In this document: piece after piece, positions 34,720 through 43,388 of the stretch
How the letters are laid out: each line of letters opens with the position of its first letter
Numbering within the stretch: position 1 is the stretch's first letter
DNA from: Gammaproteobacteria bacterium
GTDB taxonomy: Bacteria > Pseudomonadota > Gammaproteobacteria > Pseudomonadales > IMCC2047
NCBI GenBank assembly: GCA_021773395.1
Contig: JAJFKB010000015.1
Span: forward strand, 29,941-93,940
Direction: 5' to 3'
DNA: 64,000 nucleotides
The notes under the pieces: generated by a model
The model's database searches: none
Told to the model about the DNA's origin: nothing
What the model saw: the letters and a program-made list of their open reading frames with translations, nothing else
Position numbers and translations under genes: made by a program

Positions 34720-35928
34720 TTAATAGCCCGTCATTTCAAGATAACCCCGGCCAATCTGCCGAGTATCATTGGCATTGAAAACCTGCACTGATCCTTCCCA
34801 GTATTTAATGGCAACATCCATCCATTGGTTGGGAATTGCTGCTGCTACGATCCATTCTCTTTGCTGGGATTTGAATGATAACTTCCAGCGAATTGGATAT
34901 TGTGCCCCGTTGGGCGCGGTCCACCATTGCAGTGGTTTAAGATCGATATCTTCTGGTGGAATATCGGTTTTAACACCTTTAGCGTCCACCCAGGTTCCCC
35001 GACTGCTGGTATGCGCAGAGCCATCAGGTTTACGCAATTGGTAGAACATCAGTTCCTGGTTATTGTCGAGTTGTAACGAAAACCAGTCCCAGCCTACCTG
35101 ATCTCTGGCAAGTAGACTGGTTCCCCATTCGCGATCGAGCCAGCTATCGCCGCTAACCTGGTATTGATAATTGTGAATTTGTATTTTTCCCTTGGTTTCC
35201 ATGCGGGTAATTGAGTAATAGTAAGAGGCGTTACCCGGTTCAGGGCTTTTCTGACTGAGCCCATTATTGCCCTGTAATACCACCGGTTTCTTCGGTGCGA
35301 CCTCAAGATCCAGAGAGAACTGATCGTTCTTAATATTCAGGTGCCAGGGGAAGTTGGGCCCATTACCAGTCAATTGCCAGTCATCCAGCCATACGCGAAA
35401 GGGGTCACTGCTATTGCCGGCCAGATCAGCCGCACCTCTTGAGAAACGTTCAGATTTAAGGTGTTTTCCCGATGTAATGTCTGTTATTGCCGCATGAGCC
35501 ATCCATAGGTGGTTAGTTGCCCAACGTGACTTGCGATCAACGGATTCGGGTGATAACGCAATTCTGAAAAAAGTCACTTGGTATCCAAATTGCTGCTCTT
35601 TGTCAGATTGTAAATTCCCGGTTATATACCACCATTCATTTTTGTATCCTGGGTGGGCTGAGTGGTCTTCGGGAAAGTGAAACGGCCGCACTACTTGAGC
35701 GCGTAAGTAGCCCTCAGTGTCGCTGTTACCCAGTGCGCGATAGAGACTGTTTGGTTCGGGTTTGGAATCGCAGGCACTTAGTAACAAGCCTGGCAACAAG
35801 CCTGGCAACAAGCCGAGCAGCAAGGCCAATACAGATTTGGTAAGCGATAGAGTTCGATGCAAGCAGTGCGGCCGGTTTGCTGTTTTAAATTCGGTCAAGG
35901 TGACCACTGGCTGCGTTTCATTGCGCAT
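34720..35928 (-). CDS. AttH/CrtC-like lipocalin-domain lipoprotein
   Basis: 402 residues. After an unusually long N-terminus comes a lipoprotein signal (LLGLLPGLLPGLLLSAC). The mature part has the AttH hallmarks: HPGYKNEWWYITGNLQ, FFRIALS, WATNHLWMAHAAI, DSWLDREWGTSLL, GWDWFSLQLDN. Relatives include carotenoid 1,2-hydratase, but the context here (FtsX-type ABC transporter directly upstream) points to the AttEFGH/YbbAP-like set, whose substrate is not firmly known. One base separates it from the permease stop. A 12-bp tandem repeat (35783-35818) encodes the LPGL repeats in the signal peptide. Confidence 0.85.
   Translation of the reverse strand: MRNETQPVVTLTEFKTANRPHCLHRTLSLTKSVLALLLGLLPGLLPGLLLSACDSKPEPNSLYRALGNSDTEGYLRAQVVRPFHFPEDHSAHPGYKNEWWYITGNLQSDKEQQFGYQVTFFRIALSPESVDRKSRWATNHLWMAHAAITDITSGKHLKSERFSRGAADLAGNSSDPFRVWLDDWQLTGNGPNFPWHLNIKNDQFSLDLEVAPKKPVVLQGNNGLSQKSPEPGNASYYYSITRMETKGKIQIHNYQYQVSGDSWLDREWGTSLLARDQVGWDWFSLQLDNNQELMFYQLRKPDGSAHTSSRGTWVDAKGVKTDIPPEDIDLKPLQWWTAPNGAQYPIRWKLSFKSQQREWIVAAAIPNQWMDVAIKYWEGSVQVFNANDTRQIGRGYLEMTGY
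35783..35818. repeat. 12-bp tandem repeat in a signal peptide
   Basis: AACAAGCCTGGC occurs twice exactly and a third time with a changed end. It extends the hydrophobic core of the AttH-like signal peptide by four residues per unit, giving LPGLLPGLL. Confidence 0.8.
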
Positions 35929-35929
35929 A

Positions 35930-38482
35930 CTATTCTTCCCGCAGTGCCTGGGCGATGGTTAATTTAGCGCAATGACGGGAAGGGTAAATGCCGGCCAGCA
36001 AGGCAGCGATAATGGCTAATGTAAATCCTTCAATAATTACCGATACGGGTATCTGTTGTTTCATACTCCAGCCAAATGAACGCAGGTTGATGATATCGAT
36101 TAACAGGGTTGACATGAGATACCCCAGCGGAATGGCGAGTAACCCGGCGAAGGCGCCCATTAATCCAGTTTGAATGTAAATTATTCGCCTGACCTCCAGA
36201 GGTGTGGCGCCGGTAGCGCGTAACAGTGCAAACTCTGAGGTGCGTTCCAGTTGCAGCGCCATCAGAGCGCTCAATACGCCAATAAATGCGACGAGAATAG
36301 AGAGCATTCGTAGCACGTGAGTAATTGTAAAAGTACGATCGAAAATAGCCAAAGATGCGTTGCGAATTTCACTGTTGGCTCTGACCTGGATAGTTTCCGC
36401 CGCCTGATAGCCTGGCTCGGTGCCCTGAAGGTAATCGCTCACCAGTTGCCGAATTTGATCAGTCCATTGTGTCGAATCGGCTTGTTTGGTTTTGTACAGT
36501 CCCAGTGCAGAAACATTCTGGTCTTGCCAATGCCGCTGATAGAGGGACTGTGCCATGATAATTAGACCCTGACTGGAGGTGTAATCGTAAAAGATGCCCA
36601 AAACGGGAAAGGCTTTCTCACCATCAATGGTTTTAAGAGTGAGTTGGTCGCCGACGGTCAGGTTTCGATGAAAGGCTAGTGGTTCGGATATGAGCAAGCC
36701 TTTTTCCGCAAAAAAGGCTTTGCGAACGAGGGCGGCGTCCCCCTTTTTGAGGTTAAAGCCCCGGGTGTTGTCAGCGGCTTCAGATATTGCCATTAAGCGC
36801 AGCGTGCCCGATGAACTGTCAACTCGGGTGGTTCTGTTTTGCCAGATCGAGGAAACCTCAGGATGGCGCTGTATCTCCTCAATGAGAGCCTTGGGCAACC
36901 CGGGAGTACTTGAGTTGCCTGCGTACCCCTTGACGCTAATATAAAGGTCACTGTTCAGCGATTGCTGAAGCCAACTATCGACACTGCTTCGAAAGCTGCC
37001 AATCATGATGCCCACACCTATGGTGGTTGCGACTGCGATAGTCAGCGCAGTTACCGCCAGTCCAGTACGGCTGAGGCCGGACGTAACGCCTCTTAGGGCA
37101 AGGCGGAATACCAGGCTGTCTGGCAGCAGATTCATCAGACCTTGCAGGAGCAATGAAAGTGCTTTCACGCACTGCGGTATGATAAGACTGAAACCTAGAA
37201 CGGTCAGAGCCACGGCTACAAATCCAGCGGTGAGACTGGTGCCTAACCAATAGGCAAGAACGATTCCCAGTCCGCAGAGCAGGCATCCCAAAACGCCGAG
37301 TTTGGGCAGATTGCGTGCTATGCGTTGGTGCAAACTGGAACGTTGCTGTACGCTCACCGGCTCTGATCTTGCAGCCTCCAGTGCCGGAAGTAATGCTGCT
37401 ACCAGGCTGGTGGCCAGGCCCAATATCGATCCTTTGAGCAGTGATCCCGGCGTTACCAGAAAGGAAGTGACCTGGATACTATAGTAAATGTCGTTGATGG
37501 TTCGAGTGACCAGTTGTACCAAACCCTGTCCCAGTAGAATTCCAAATACAATGCCTGCCAGCGTGCCTATGAGGCCGAGAATTGCAGCTTCGCCCAATAC
37601 CAGGGTAAATAGTTGTGCGCGGGTTACCCCTAGGGCTCTCAAGGTGCCGAGCATGGGGCGCCGCTGTAATACCATAAATGTGATAGTGTTATATATTAAA
37701 AAGCCGCCCACCAGTAATGCCAGCAAACTCATTGCGGCAAGATTGATATGAAAGGCCGCAGTCATCTGAGTGAGCGATTGATTGATCGCTTCGGATTTAT
37801 GCAGCTCCATGTTAGCTGGCAGTCGGTCTATCAGCGCCTGCGGCACTTCATTCTCAAATATCAGGTTGATTCGATCCAGGCGGCCCGGTTGACCCAATAG
37901 CTCTTGAGCAACCGCTATATCAGCAAGAAAAACTCCCTGCGCAGCAAGTGGGCTGTCATTTGCAATCAGCGCCACTACCTGTACGCGGCTGGAAAGACTG
38001 TTATGTGTTACCTCCACCCAGTCACCAACTGACAGATTGAGTGCGGTGGCTGTGGACGCGGATAGGGCAACGCGATTGGGTTTTAAAAACAGATCAAGCC
38101 CTGATGGTTCTGATAAACCAATGCCACTATTGAAAATACTGTTATCGGCCAGTGGGTCGATACCCAACAGCTGATACTGTCGACCTTTGACTAACAGTTG
38201 TCCCGATACGATAGGAGCGCTTTTTCTCAGCCCATACTGCGTGCGTAATTCAGTGTAGAAACTTTCTGCAATACCCTGTGCATCTCCCACAATAGAATGG
38301 GTAGCTTTGCCGGTTATCATCTGCAACGATAGGCTGAAAGAGCGTTTGGCGCTTTGGTTGGCCAGATCCACAGCAACTACCACCGCAACGCCCAGGGCGA
38401 TTCCCAGTATGGTTAGCCAGGTTTGCCAGGGGTGTCGCCTAAGGTGCCGGAAACTGGTTTTCACCAACAGTGGCTTTACCAC
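35930..38482 (-). CDS. FtsX-family ABC permease (YbbP/AttF-like)
   Basis: 850 residues with ten predicted membrane helices arranged as two FtsX units: an N-terminal helix (GIALGVAVVVAVDLANQS), a periplasmic domain, three helices (about 255-370), a central pair, then a second periplasmic domain and three helices at the C-terminus. It has the size and layout of E. coli YbbP. Such permeases are mechanotransmission or lipoprotein/lipid extraction devices rather than classical transporters. It overlaps the ATPase gene by seven bases and precedes the AttH-like lipoprotein. Confidence 0.87.
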   Translation of the reverse strand: MVKPLLVKTSFRHLRRHPWQTWLTILGIALGVAVVVAVDLANQSAKRSFSLSLQMITGKATHSIVGDAQGIAESFYTELRTQYGLRKSAPIVSGQLLVKGRQYQLLGIDPLADNSIFNSGIGLSEPSGLDLFLKPNRVALSASTATALNLSVGDWVEVTHNSLSSRVQVVALIANDSPLAAQGVFLADIAVAQELLGQPGRLDRINLIFENEVPQALIDRLPANMELHKSEAINQSLTQMTAAFHINLAAMSLLALLVGGFLIYNTITFMVLQRRPMLGTLRALGVTRAQLFTLVLGEAAILGLIGTLAGIVFGILLGQGLVQLVTRTINDIYYSIQVTSFLVTPGSLLKGSILGLATSLVAALLPALEAARSEPVSVQQRSSLHQRIARNLPKLGVLGCLLCGLGIVLAYWLGTSLTAGFVAVALTVLGFSLIIPQCVKALSLLLQGLMNLLPDSLVFRLALRGVTSGLSRTGLAVTALTIAVATTIGVGIMIGSFRSSVDSWLQQSLNSDLYISVKGYAGNSSTPGLPKALIEEIQRHPEVSSIWQNRTTRVDSSSGTLRLMAISEAADNTRGFNLKKGDAALVRKAFFAEKGLLISEPLAFHRNLTVGDQLTLKTIDGEKAFPVLGIFYDYTSSQGLIIMAQSLYQRHWQDQNVSALGLYKTKQADSTQWTDQIRQLVSDYLQGTEPGYQAAETIQVRANSEIRNASLAIFDRTFTITHVLRMLSILVAFIGVLSALMALQLERTSEFALLRATGATPLEVRRIIYIQTGLMGAFAGLLAIPLGYLMSTLLIDIINLRSFGWSMKQQIPVSVIIEGFTLAIIAALLAGIYPSRHCAKLTIAQALREE

Positions 38483-39186
38483 GCGAAATCGCCCACTCGT
38501 TCGGCTAACTGGCCTTGTTCCAAGGTGAGAATACGATGAGCGCTTTTTGCGACAGATTGGCTGTGCGTCACCAGGATAATAGTTAGGCCCTCTTGCCTGA
38601 CCAGTTGGTTGAGCATTTGCATCACATCGCGACCAACCTGTGCGTCCAAGTTGCCGGTCGGTTCATCGGCCAGCAGCAGGCTGGGATGATGGGCGATCGC
38701 CCGTGCGATCGCGACCCGTTGCTGCTCTCCACCTGAGAGTTGGTCGGGGAAGCGCATGCCATAGTCCGCCAGCTCAACCTGCTTCAGCAGTCTGGCGACC
38801 CGTTGCTCCGTATCCTTCCTGCTCCAGCCGTTTAGCTCCAGGGGTAATGCTATGTTTTCCGCAACGCTCAAGGTGTTTACCAGATGGAATAACTGATAGA
38901 TAAAACCGATATGTTTGCGACGATAGAGGGTTAAGTCTGGCTCTCGCAAGGTGCTGATTTCGTGGCCATCTATGCTGATGCTTCCGGATTGAGGTTTATC
39001 GATGCCGCTGATCAGGTTCAGCAAAGTAGATTTGCCTGAACCGCTTCGCCCAAGCAGTGCGACCGATTCTCCCTCTCGTACCGACAGATCGATACCGCCA
39101 AGAATTTCGCGATGCCGGGTGCCTTCGCTTATGCGATAACGCAGGTTCTGAATATCCACCAGCGACTGTCCCATATTATCGTTCAT
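38476..39186 (-). CDS. LolD/YbbA-like ABC ATPase
   Basis: 236 residues: Walker A LLGRSGSGKSTLLNLI (about 48), signature QLSGGEQQRVAIARAI, Walker B LLLADEPTGNLD, and the switch His in LVTHSQSVA. This is the MacB/LolD/YbbA subtype that pairs with FtsX-fold permeases. First gene of a three-gene operon (ATPase, permease, AttH-like lipoprotein). AGAGGAG stands very close to ATG 39186; the second ATG at 39174 is an alternative with longer spacing. Confidence 0.9.
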   Translation of the reverse strand: MNDNMGQSLVDIQNLRYRISEGTRHREILGGIDLSVREGESVALLGRSGSGKSTLLNLISGIDKPQSGSISIDGHEISTLREPDLTLYRRKHIGFIYQLFHLVNTLSVAENIALPLELNGWSRKDTEQRVARLLKQVELADYGMRFPDQLSGGEQQRVAIARAIAHHPSLLLADEPTGNLDAQVGRDVMQMLNQLVRQEGLTIILVTHSQSVAKSAHRILTLEQGQLAERVGDFAW

Positions 39187-39500
39187 GCTCCTCTAATTTC
39201 AGTTACTGATAGAGTTACCGACAGAGTTACCGACCGCCCAATGGCAAATTCCGGCCTTACATCGACGCGTTCCTGATGTTAACAATAAAAGCACTGGGTC
39301 GGCATCTACTATGATAAATTTTCCAGCATAGATGATGGGGAAGGGCAGCCACTTCCAGCAAAATAGCGGACTCTGGTATCTGCTGAATTTCTGTGTAACT
39401 ATGCGGTCTTTTTGCTGGGGTTCTATATTTTCCGGGGCTTATATTCGCTTGGGCCCTATATCCGCTGGGGCCCTGTAACAGGTACTAAGGTCAATACGTT
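39187..39500. other. Divergent intergenic region with two tandem duplications
   Basis: No gene seen in this 314-base divergent region between the ABC operon and the YgjP-like gene. It has two short tandem repeats: a 12-bp unit twice at 39208-39231 (GATAGAGTTACC, then GACAGAGTTACC) and a 17-bp unit twice at 39440-39473 (15 of 17 identical, core GGGCCC). These may be polymerase-slippage products or protein binding sites. Confidence 0.5.
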
Positions 39501-40199
39501 TTGCTAAAACGATTATTAAAATTTGAACGAGGGCGATCACCACTTCCGGATTATTTAAAGGTGATCAGACGCAAGGTGAAATGGGCGCGAATCAAAGTGC
39601 TTGTCGGCGGAGATGTGCATATGGTGGTGCCTAACGGCTACAAAGATGCGCAAATCCGCACGCTCTATCATAGTAAATCAGATTGGATTGAAAAAAAGCG
39701 AGCACAACTGTGTCGCTCTGCGGAAGATGTTTTGCAGATTCAGGAGGGGCAGTTGCTACTGTTGGGTAGCGGCTATCAGGTGATATATGTGCCGCAGCAG
39801 CAGCAGGTAGAAGAAATAGATCATTGTGAACGCCTTATTAGCACTTCTATTAATTTGCAGGATCGCGAACAACAGGAATGCTGGTACCGTGAATATGCCA
39901 GACGTTATCTCAACGAGCGTCTCCATAAGTTGGCTGGTGAGGCGGGTTATCAATTCAATCGTTTGTATATTCGCGGCCAGAAAACACGCTGGGGTTCCTG
40001 CAGTACGCTGGGGAATATCTCCTTGAACTGGAAGCTGGTCAAGGCACCGGTATTCGTCAGTGATTACGTGATTTACCATGAGCTGGTGCATACCCGGTTT
40101 ATGAATCATGGTGCAGGCTTCTGGCTGGCAGTAGAGCAGTTGGTGCCAGACTTACAGGATGCCAAAGACTGGTTGCGCTATAACGGCCCCTACCTCTGA
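39501..40199 (+). CDS. YgjP-like metal-dependent hydrolase (DUF45)
   Basis: 232 residues from TTG 39501. RGQKTRWGSCSTLGNISLNW and the metal site YHELVHTRFMNHGAGFW (HExxH plus a downstream His) are the two signature blocks of the DUF45/YgjP zinc-peptidase-like family. No signal peptide, so cytosolic. E. coli YgjP has been linked to nucleotide or peptide hydrolysis, but its role here is open. The start codon is a guess; AAGG lies about 10 bases before it. Confidence 0.85.
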   Translation: MLKRLLKFERGRSPLPDYLKVIRRKVKWARIKVLVGGDVHMVVPNGYKDAQIRTLYHSKSDWIEKKRAQLCRSAEDVLQIQEGQLLLLGSGYQVIYVPQQQQVEEIDHCERLISTSINLQDREQQECWYREYARRYLNERLHKLAGEAGYQFNRLYIRGQKTRWGSCSTLGNISLNWKLVKAPVFVSDYVIYHELVHTRFMNHGAGFWLAVEQLVPDLQDAKDWLRYNGPYL

Positions 40200-40281
40200 T
40201 TGCCGTACAGTACAATTCAGTGAAAATCTGCAAAATTACTCTAGACTTAAGGGACAGTCTTTAATTGGGTGAGCCTCAGTT

Positions 40282-41427
40282 TTGTTTCGACTAATAAAAA
40301 ATTTTGTCATTCTTGCCTTTTTTGTGCTGTCTACGGCACTGGCCTACGCTATCTACTCGGGAGTCATTGATAAAGATTTCGTGATGGACTGGTTTCAGTC
40401 TCTGCGCGGATCGACAGTTGCTCCGCCGCAGGAGTCATCGGGTACTGAACAACCAATCCCCGATCCGCAGCGTTTTTTCTCACAGCTGACCGAAGGTATG
40501 GAAGGTTTTCAACGGTTGGTAAACTGCGCGCCAACAACAACCTTTGCGGTGGAAGAGGGAAGAAATACGCAGATATATCGTTGGAAAGACCAGGACGGAC
40601 AACTTCATTTTAGTGACCAGGAGCCTGGTGAGTTACTCAATTCGGAGCAAATGGCGATACATTTTCCTGATCGTAAATCCTATTTTAAACTGGAATTAGT
40701 GCAGGATACCCGGCGTCAAACGCCCTTTGCACGGGATAGAATCAGTGCGGAAGTGCGACAGATTTATGGGATTATGGCAAAGGATCTGTCTTTGGATCAC
40801 CTGCGGCAGGTGTCGCTCAAGGTGCGTATTATTGAAACTCAAGAAGATTTTCAGGCATACAGGCAGCGAATTGCACCGCAGCTCAATACCAACACAGGTT
40901 TTTATAGCAGCGAGTATAATGAAGCGGTGGTTTTTCAGGGGACCAACCCAGATAGGATGCATGGGGTTATCCGTCATGAGGCGACCCATGTCATCGTTGC
41001 GGGTCTTTATGGTTATACGCCTGTCTGGTTCAATGAAGGGTTGGCTGAGTATTTTGAGCATATGGAAGTGCAGGGGCAGATGCGAACGGTATCTCCTGTG
41101 TTCCGGCACCTGGAAATATTGAGAGCCGGTCAGCAAAATGGAACGCTAATGGATCTGCGGGACTTTATGCAGCTTAATCCACGGCAGTGGTACCAACAGA
41201 AACTTGATGAGAAATATGCATTGGCATGGTCGCTTATCTATTTCCTGCTCTCGGGCGAGCAGGGGGTGTCAGTACTGAAGGAAACCATGAATCAATTAGC
41301 CAAGCATTACTGTTGGAAGTTTTCGTCCGTTGAGTATCTTGAACAATTCTATCCGGGTGGCTTTGATGCCTTTGTTGCGAACTGGGAAGCCTGGTTGCTT
41401 ACTGCACCTCAACCACACAGGTATTAA
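40282..41427 (+). CDS. DUF4124-containing membrane-anchored zinc peptidase
   Basis: 381 residues from TTG 40282. An N-terminal helix (FVILAFFVLSTALAYAIYSG) anchors it in the membrane, a DUF4124 module follows (QIYRWKDQDGQLHFSDQEP, about 94-112), then a gluzincin core with RHEATHVIVAG (HExxH) and the third ligand Glu in FNEGLAEYFEHM. It faces the periplasm. DUF4124 is found in many cell-envelope proteins of unknown role; the fusion with a peptidase suggests envelope turnover. The stop overlaps the convergent megL stop by four bases. Confidence 0.82.
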   Translation: MFRLIKNFVILAFFVLSTALAYAIYSGVIDKDFVMDWFQSLRGSTVAPPQESSGTEQPIPDPQRFFSQLTEGMEGFQRLVNCAPTTTFAVEEGRNTQIYRWKDQDGQLHFSDQEPGELLNSEQMAIHFPDRKSYFKLELVQDTRRQTPFARDRISAEVRQIYGIMAKDLSLDHLRQVSLKVRIIETQEDFQAYRQRIAPQLNTNTGFYSSEYNEAVVFQGTNPDRMHGVIRHEATHVIVAGLYGYTPVWFNEGLAEYFEHMEVQGQMRTVSPVFRHLEILRAGQQNGTLMDLRDFMQLNPRQWYQQKLDEKYALAWSLIYFLLSGEQGVSVLKETMNQLAKHYCWKFSSVEYLEQFYPGGFDAFVANWEAWLLTAPQPHRY

Positions 41428-42608
41428 TTACGACATGCCTCCAGCGCCTGATGCAGATCCGCAATAATATCATCCGCGTGTTCCAGTCCTACCGAGAGTC
41501 GAATTAACGAATCACTGATGCCAGCCTGGCGACGGGTTTCCGGATCGTAGCCCGAATGTGTCATCGATGCTGGATGCTGGATCAGCGTCTCGGCATCGCC
41601 CAGACTGACTGCACGCTTGCAGAGTTCCAGGGTATCCATGAAGTGTACAGTATCAGAAAAACTACCATTTAGTTCAAAAGCAATCATTCCACCAGCTGCT
41701 TTCATTTGGCTGCCAACCAGTGAATAGCCCTGATGGGAAATCAATCCTGGAAAATAGACGACTTTGACTAAAGGCTCAGCTTCCAGGAATTCGGCAACCT
41801 GCTGGGCGTTTTCACAATGCCTTTCCATTCGTAAATGCAGGGTTTTAAGCCCGCGAATGACCAGCCAGGCGTCGTGAGGGCTAAGGATAGCACCCATATT
41901 TTTCAGGGTAGTCATTTTGATTTCGCTGATTAAAGACTCTTTTGCGCAGATGATCCCTGCAATCACATCACCATGGCCATTCAGATACTTAGTGGCACTA
42001 TGAACAATAACGTCAATACCAAACGCAGCGGGTTGTTGAAGCGCTGGGGACATAAAGGTATTGTCGATGACGGTAGTGACACCGGTGGTTTGGCCGATTT
42101 TGGCTATCATGTTGAGATCAACACAGATCATATTTGGGTTGAGCGGTGTCTCGGCGTAAATAACCCGGGTGTTTTCCTGTAAAACATTACGGATGGCTGT
42201 TTCGTTGCAGATGTCGACAAAGGAAACCTCGATACCCAGGTCTTTGCATTTGTTTGAAAATAGCGCATAGGTGCAGCCATATAGCGCAGAGGAGGCGATC
42301 ATATGATCACCTGATTTGAGTAACGCGAAAATGGTGGATGAGACAGCACCCATACCCGAACCCGTCGCTGCGGCGTCTTCGGTTCCTTCCAGAATAGCCA
42401 TGCGTCTTTCGAGTTCCCTTACTGTCGGGTTGCCCAGTCGACCGTAGATATAGCCTTGCTCGTCACCACTAAATCGCGCTCCTCCCTGGGCGGTTGATTC
42501 AAATACGTGCGTCGAGGTTTGATAGATAGGAGTGTTGAGCGCGCCAAACTGTTCGTCCAGAATTTTTCCAGCGTGAATGGTATTGGTTTCCAGGTTTTTC
42601 CACTTCAT
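41424..42608 (-). CDS. megL: Methionine gamma-lyase
   Basis: 394 residues from ATG 42608 (GGAG about seven bases upstream). PLP enzyme of the Cys/Met metabolism family that splits L-methionine to methanethiol, 2-oxobutyrate and ammonia. The PLP lysine is in HSATKYLNGHGD. SSALYGCTYALF carries the Tyr and, more tellingly, the Cys that distinguishes methionine gamma-lyase from cystathionine lyases (Cys116 in P. putida). The Lrp-type regulator gene lies just upstream in the same direction, as expected for an amino-acid-responsive unit. Its start region is duplicated. Confidence 0.9.
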   Translation of the reverse strand: MKWKNLETNTIHAGKILDEQFGALNTPIYQTSTHVFESTAQGGARFSGDEQGYIYGRLGNPTVRELERRMAILEGTEDAAATGSGMGAVSSTIFALLKSGDHMIASSALYGCTYALFSNKCKDLGIEVSFVDICNETAIRNVLQENTRVIYAETPLNPNMICVDLNMIAKIGQTTGVTTVIDNTFMSPALQQPAAFGIDVIVHSATKYLNGHGDVIAGIICAKESLISEIKMTTLKNMGAILSPHDAWLVIRGLKTLHLRMERHCENAQQVAEFLEAEPLVKVVYFPGLISHQGYSLVGSQMKAAGGMIAFELNGSFSDTVHFMDTLELCKRAVSLGDAETLIQHPASMTHSGYDPETRRQAGISDSLIRLSVGLEHADDIIADLHQALEACRN

Positions 42609-42640
42609 TTCTCTCTCCAGCACTTCATTTTTCTCTCCAG
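42601..42640. repeat. 20-bp tandem duplication of RBS and start codon of megL
   Basis: Two adjacent 20-bp units (42601-42620 and 42621-42640) differ at one base. On the minus strand each contains GGAGAGA, an A-rich spacer and ATGAAGTG. Only the copy nearer the gene starts megL; the other opens a seven-codon frame (42628-42605). Confidence 0.85.
42605..42628 (-). CDS. Seven-codon leader frame overlapping the megL start
   Basis: ATG at 42628 has its own GGAGAGA site and reads MKCWREK before TGA at 42607-42605, whose bases overlap the megL ATG as ATGA. It arises from the 20-bp duplication. It could couple or dampen megL translation. No sign of function beyond position. Confidence 0.4.
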   Translation of the reverse strand: MKCWREK

Positions 42641-42664
42641 TATTTGTCTTGGGCGCAGCATTTG

Positions 42665-43144
42665 TCAGCTTTCCAGGTCCAGCGCAGTTGAGCTTTTATA
42701 TTCCTTGAGTACCAGGCTGGTATGAATTTTCGCTATGCCAGGCATGGGAATCAGCTTTTCCGAAATAAAACTCTCTAGTGCCTGTGTGTTTCTTAATACG
42801 ACTTTCAGCAGATAATCGTACTCTCCAGTTACATTATGGCACTCCAATACCTCGGGCATTTCAATGATCGACTCAAGGACATCTCGTATCTGCTGATGCT
42901 GGTGTAACGCCAGGGTCAGTTGAATGTAGCAAAGTGTGTCATGGCCGGTTTTATGTCGATCCAGGACGGCTGTGAAGCGGCTGATAAGACCTTGCTTTTC
43001 GAGTCGTTTCAATCTTGCCAGCGTCGCCGGGGGAGACAAATGTATATGCTCTGCCAGGTCGACATTGCTGACTCTTCCCTGCTCTTGCAGAATCTTTAAA
43101 ATAGCAATGTCCGCTTTATCAAGATCCTGAATTAAAGATAGCAT
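42665..43144 (-). CDS. Lrp/AsnC-family transcriptional regulator
   Basis: 159 residues: an AsnC-type helix-turn-helix (DLDKADIAILKILQEQGRVS, then DLAEHIHLSPPATLARLKRLE) and an RAM ligand domain (YIQLTLALHQHQQIRDVLES, VTGEYDYLLKVVLRN). AGGAG precedes the ATG. It lies 56 bases upstream of megL on the same strand. In P. putida the Lrp-type MdeR activates methionine gamma-lyase, so the same role is inferred. The roughly 240-base upstream region is AT-rich, as common for Lrp-type autoregulation. Confidence 0.9.
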   Translation of the reverse strand: MLSLIQDLDKADIAILKILQEQGRVSNVDLAEHIHLSPPATLARLKRLEKQGLISRFTAVLDRHKTGHDTLCYIQLTLALHQHQQIRDVLESIIEMPEVLECHNVTGEYDYLLKVVLRNTQALESFISEKLIPMPGIAKIHTSLVLKEYKSSTALDLES

Positions 43145-43388
43145 TTATCGCTCCTATTATTAATAATAAATAGACAAAAAGCATTAAAAACGAATTATAT
43201 TAATTATAAGTCAATAATAAATTAATTAAATGATTTTGTGCCGCTTTAGCATTGGAGGTTAAGAAATTTTATTAGCAGGTATTTCTATTGCCAAAACGAA
43301 TGCAAGTGACGCGAAGGGATCTCGAATCAGAAAGATGGGTGTTTGATCGGCAACCGGGCCGCGGGGAGAGTAGAAAACAGATTTATAA

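Noticed and set aside
36317-37751. Plus-strand frames inside the FtsX permease gene.
   Set aside because: Antisense to the coding frame with clear helices and operon overlap.
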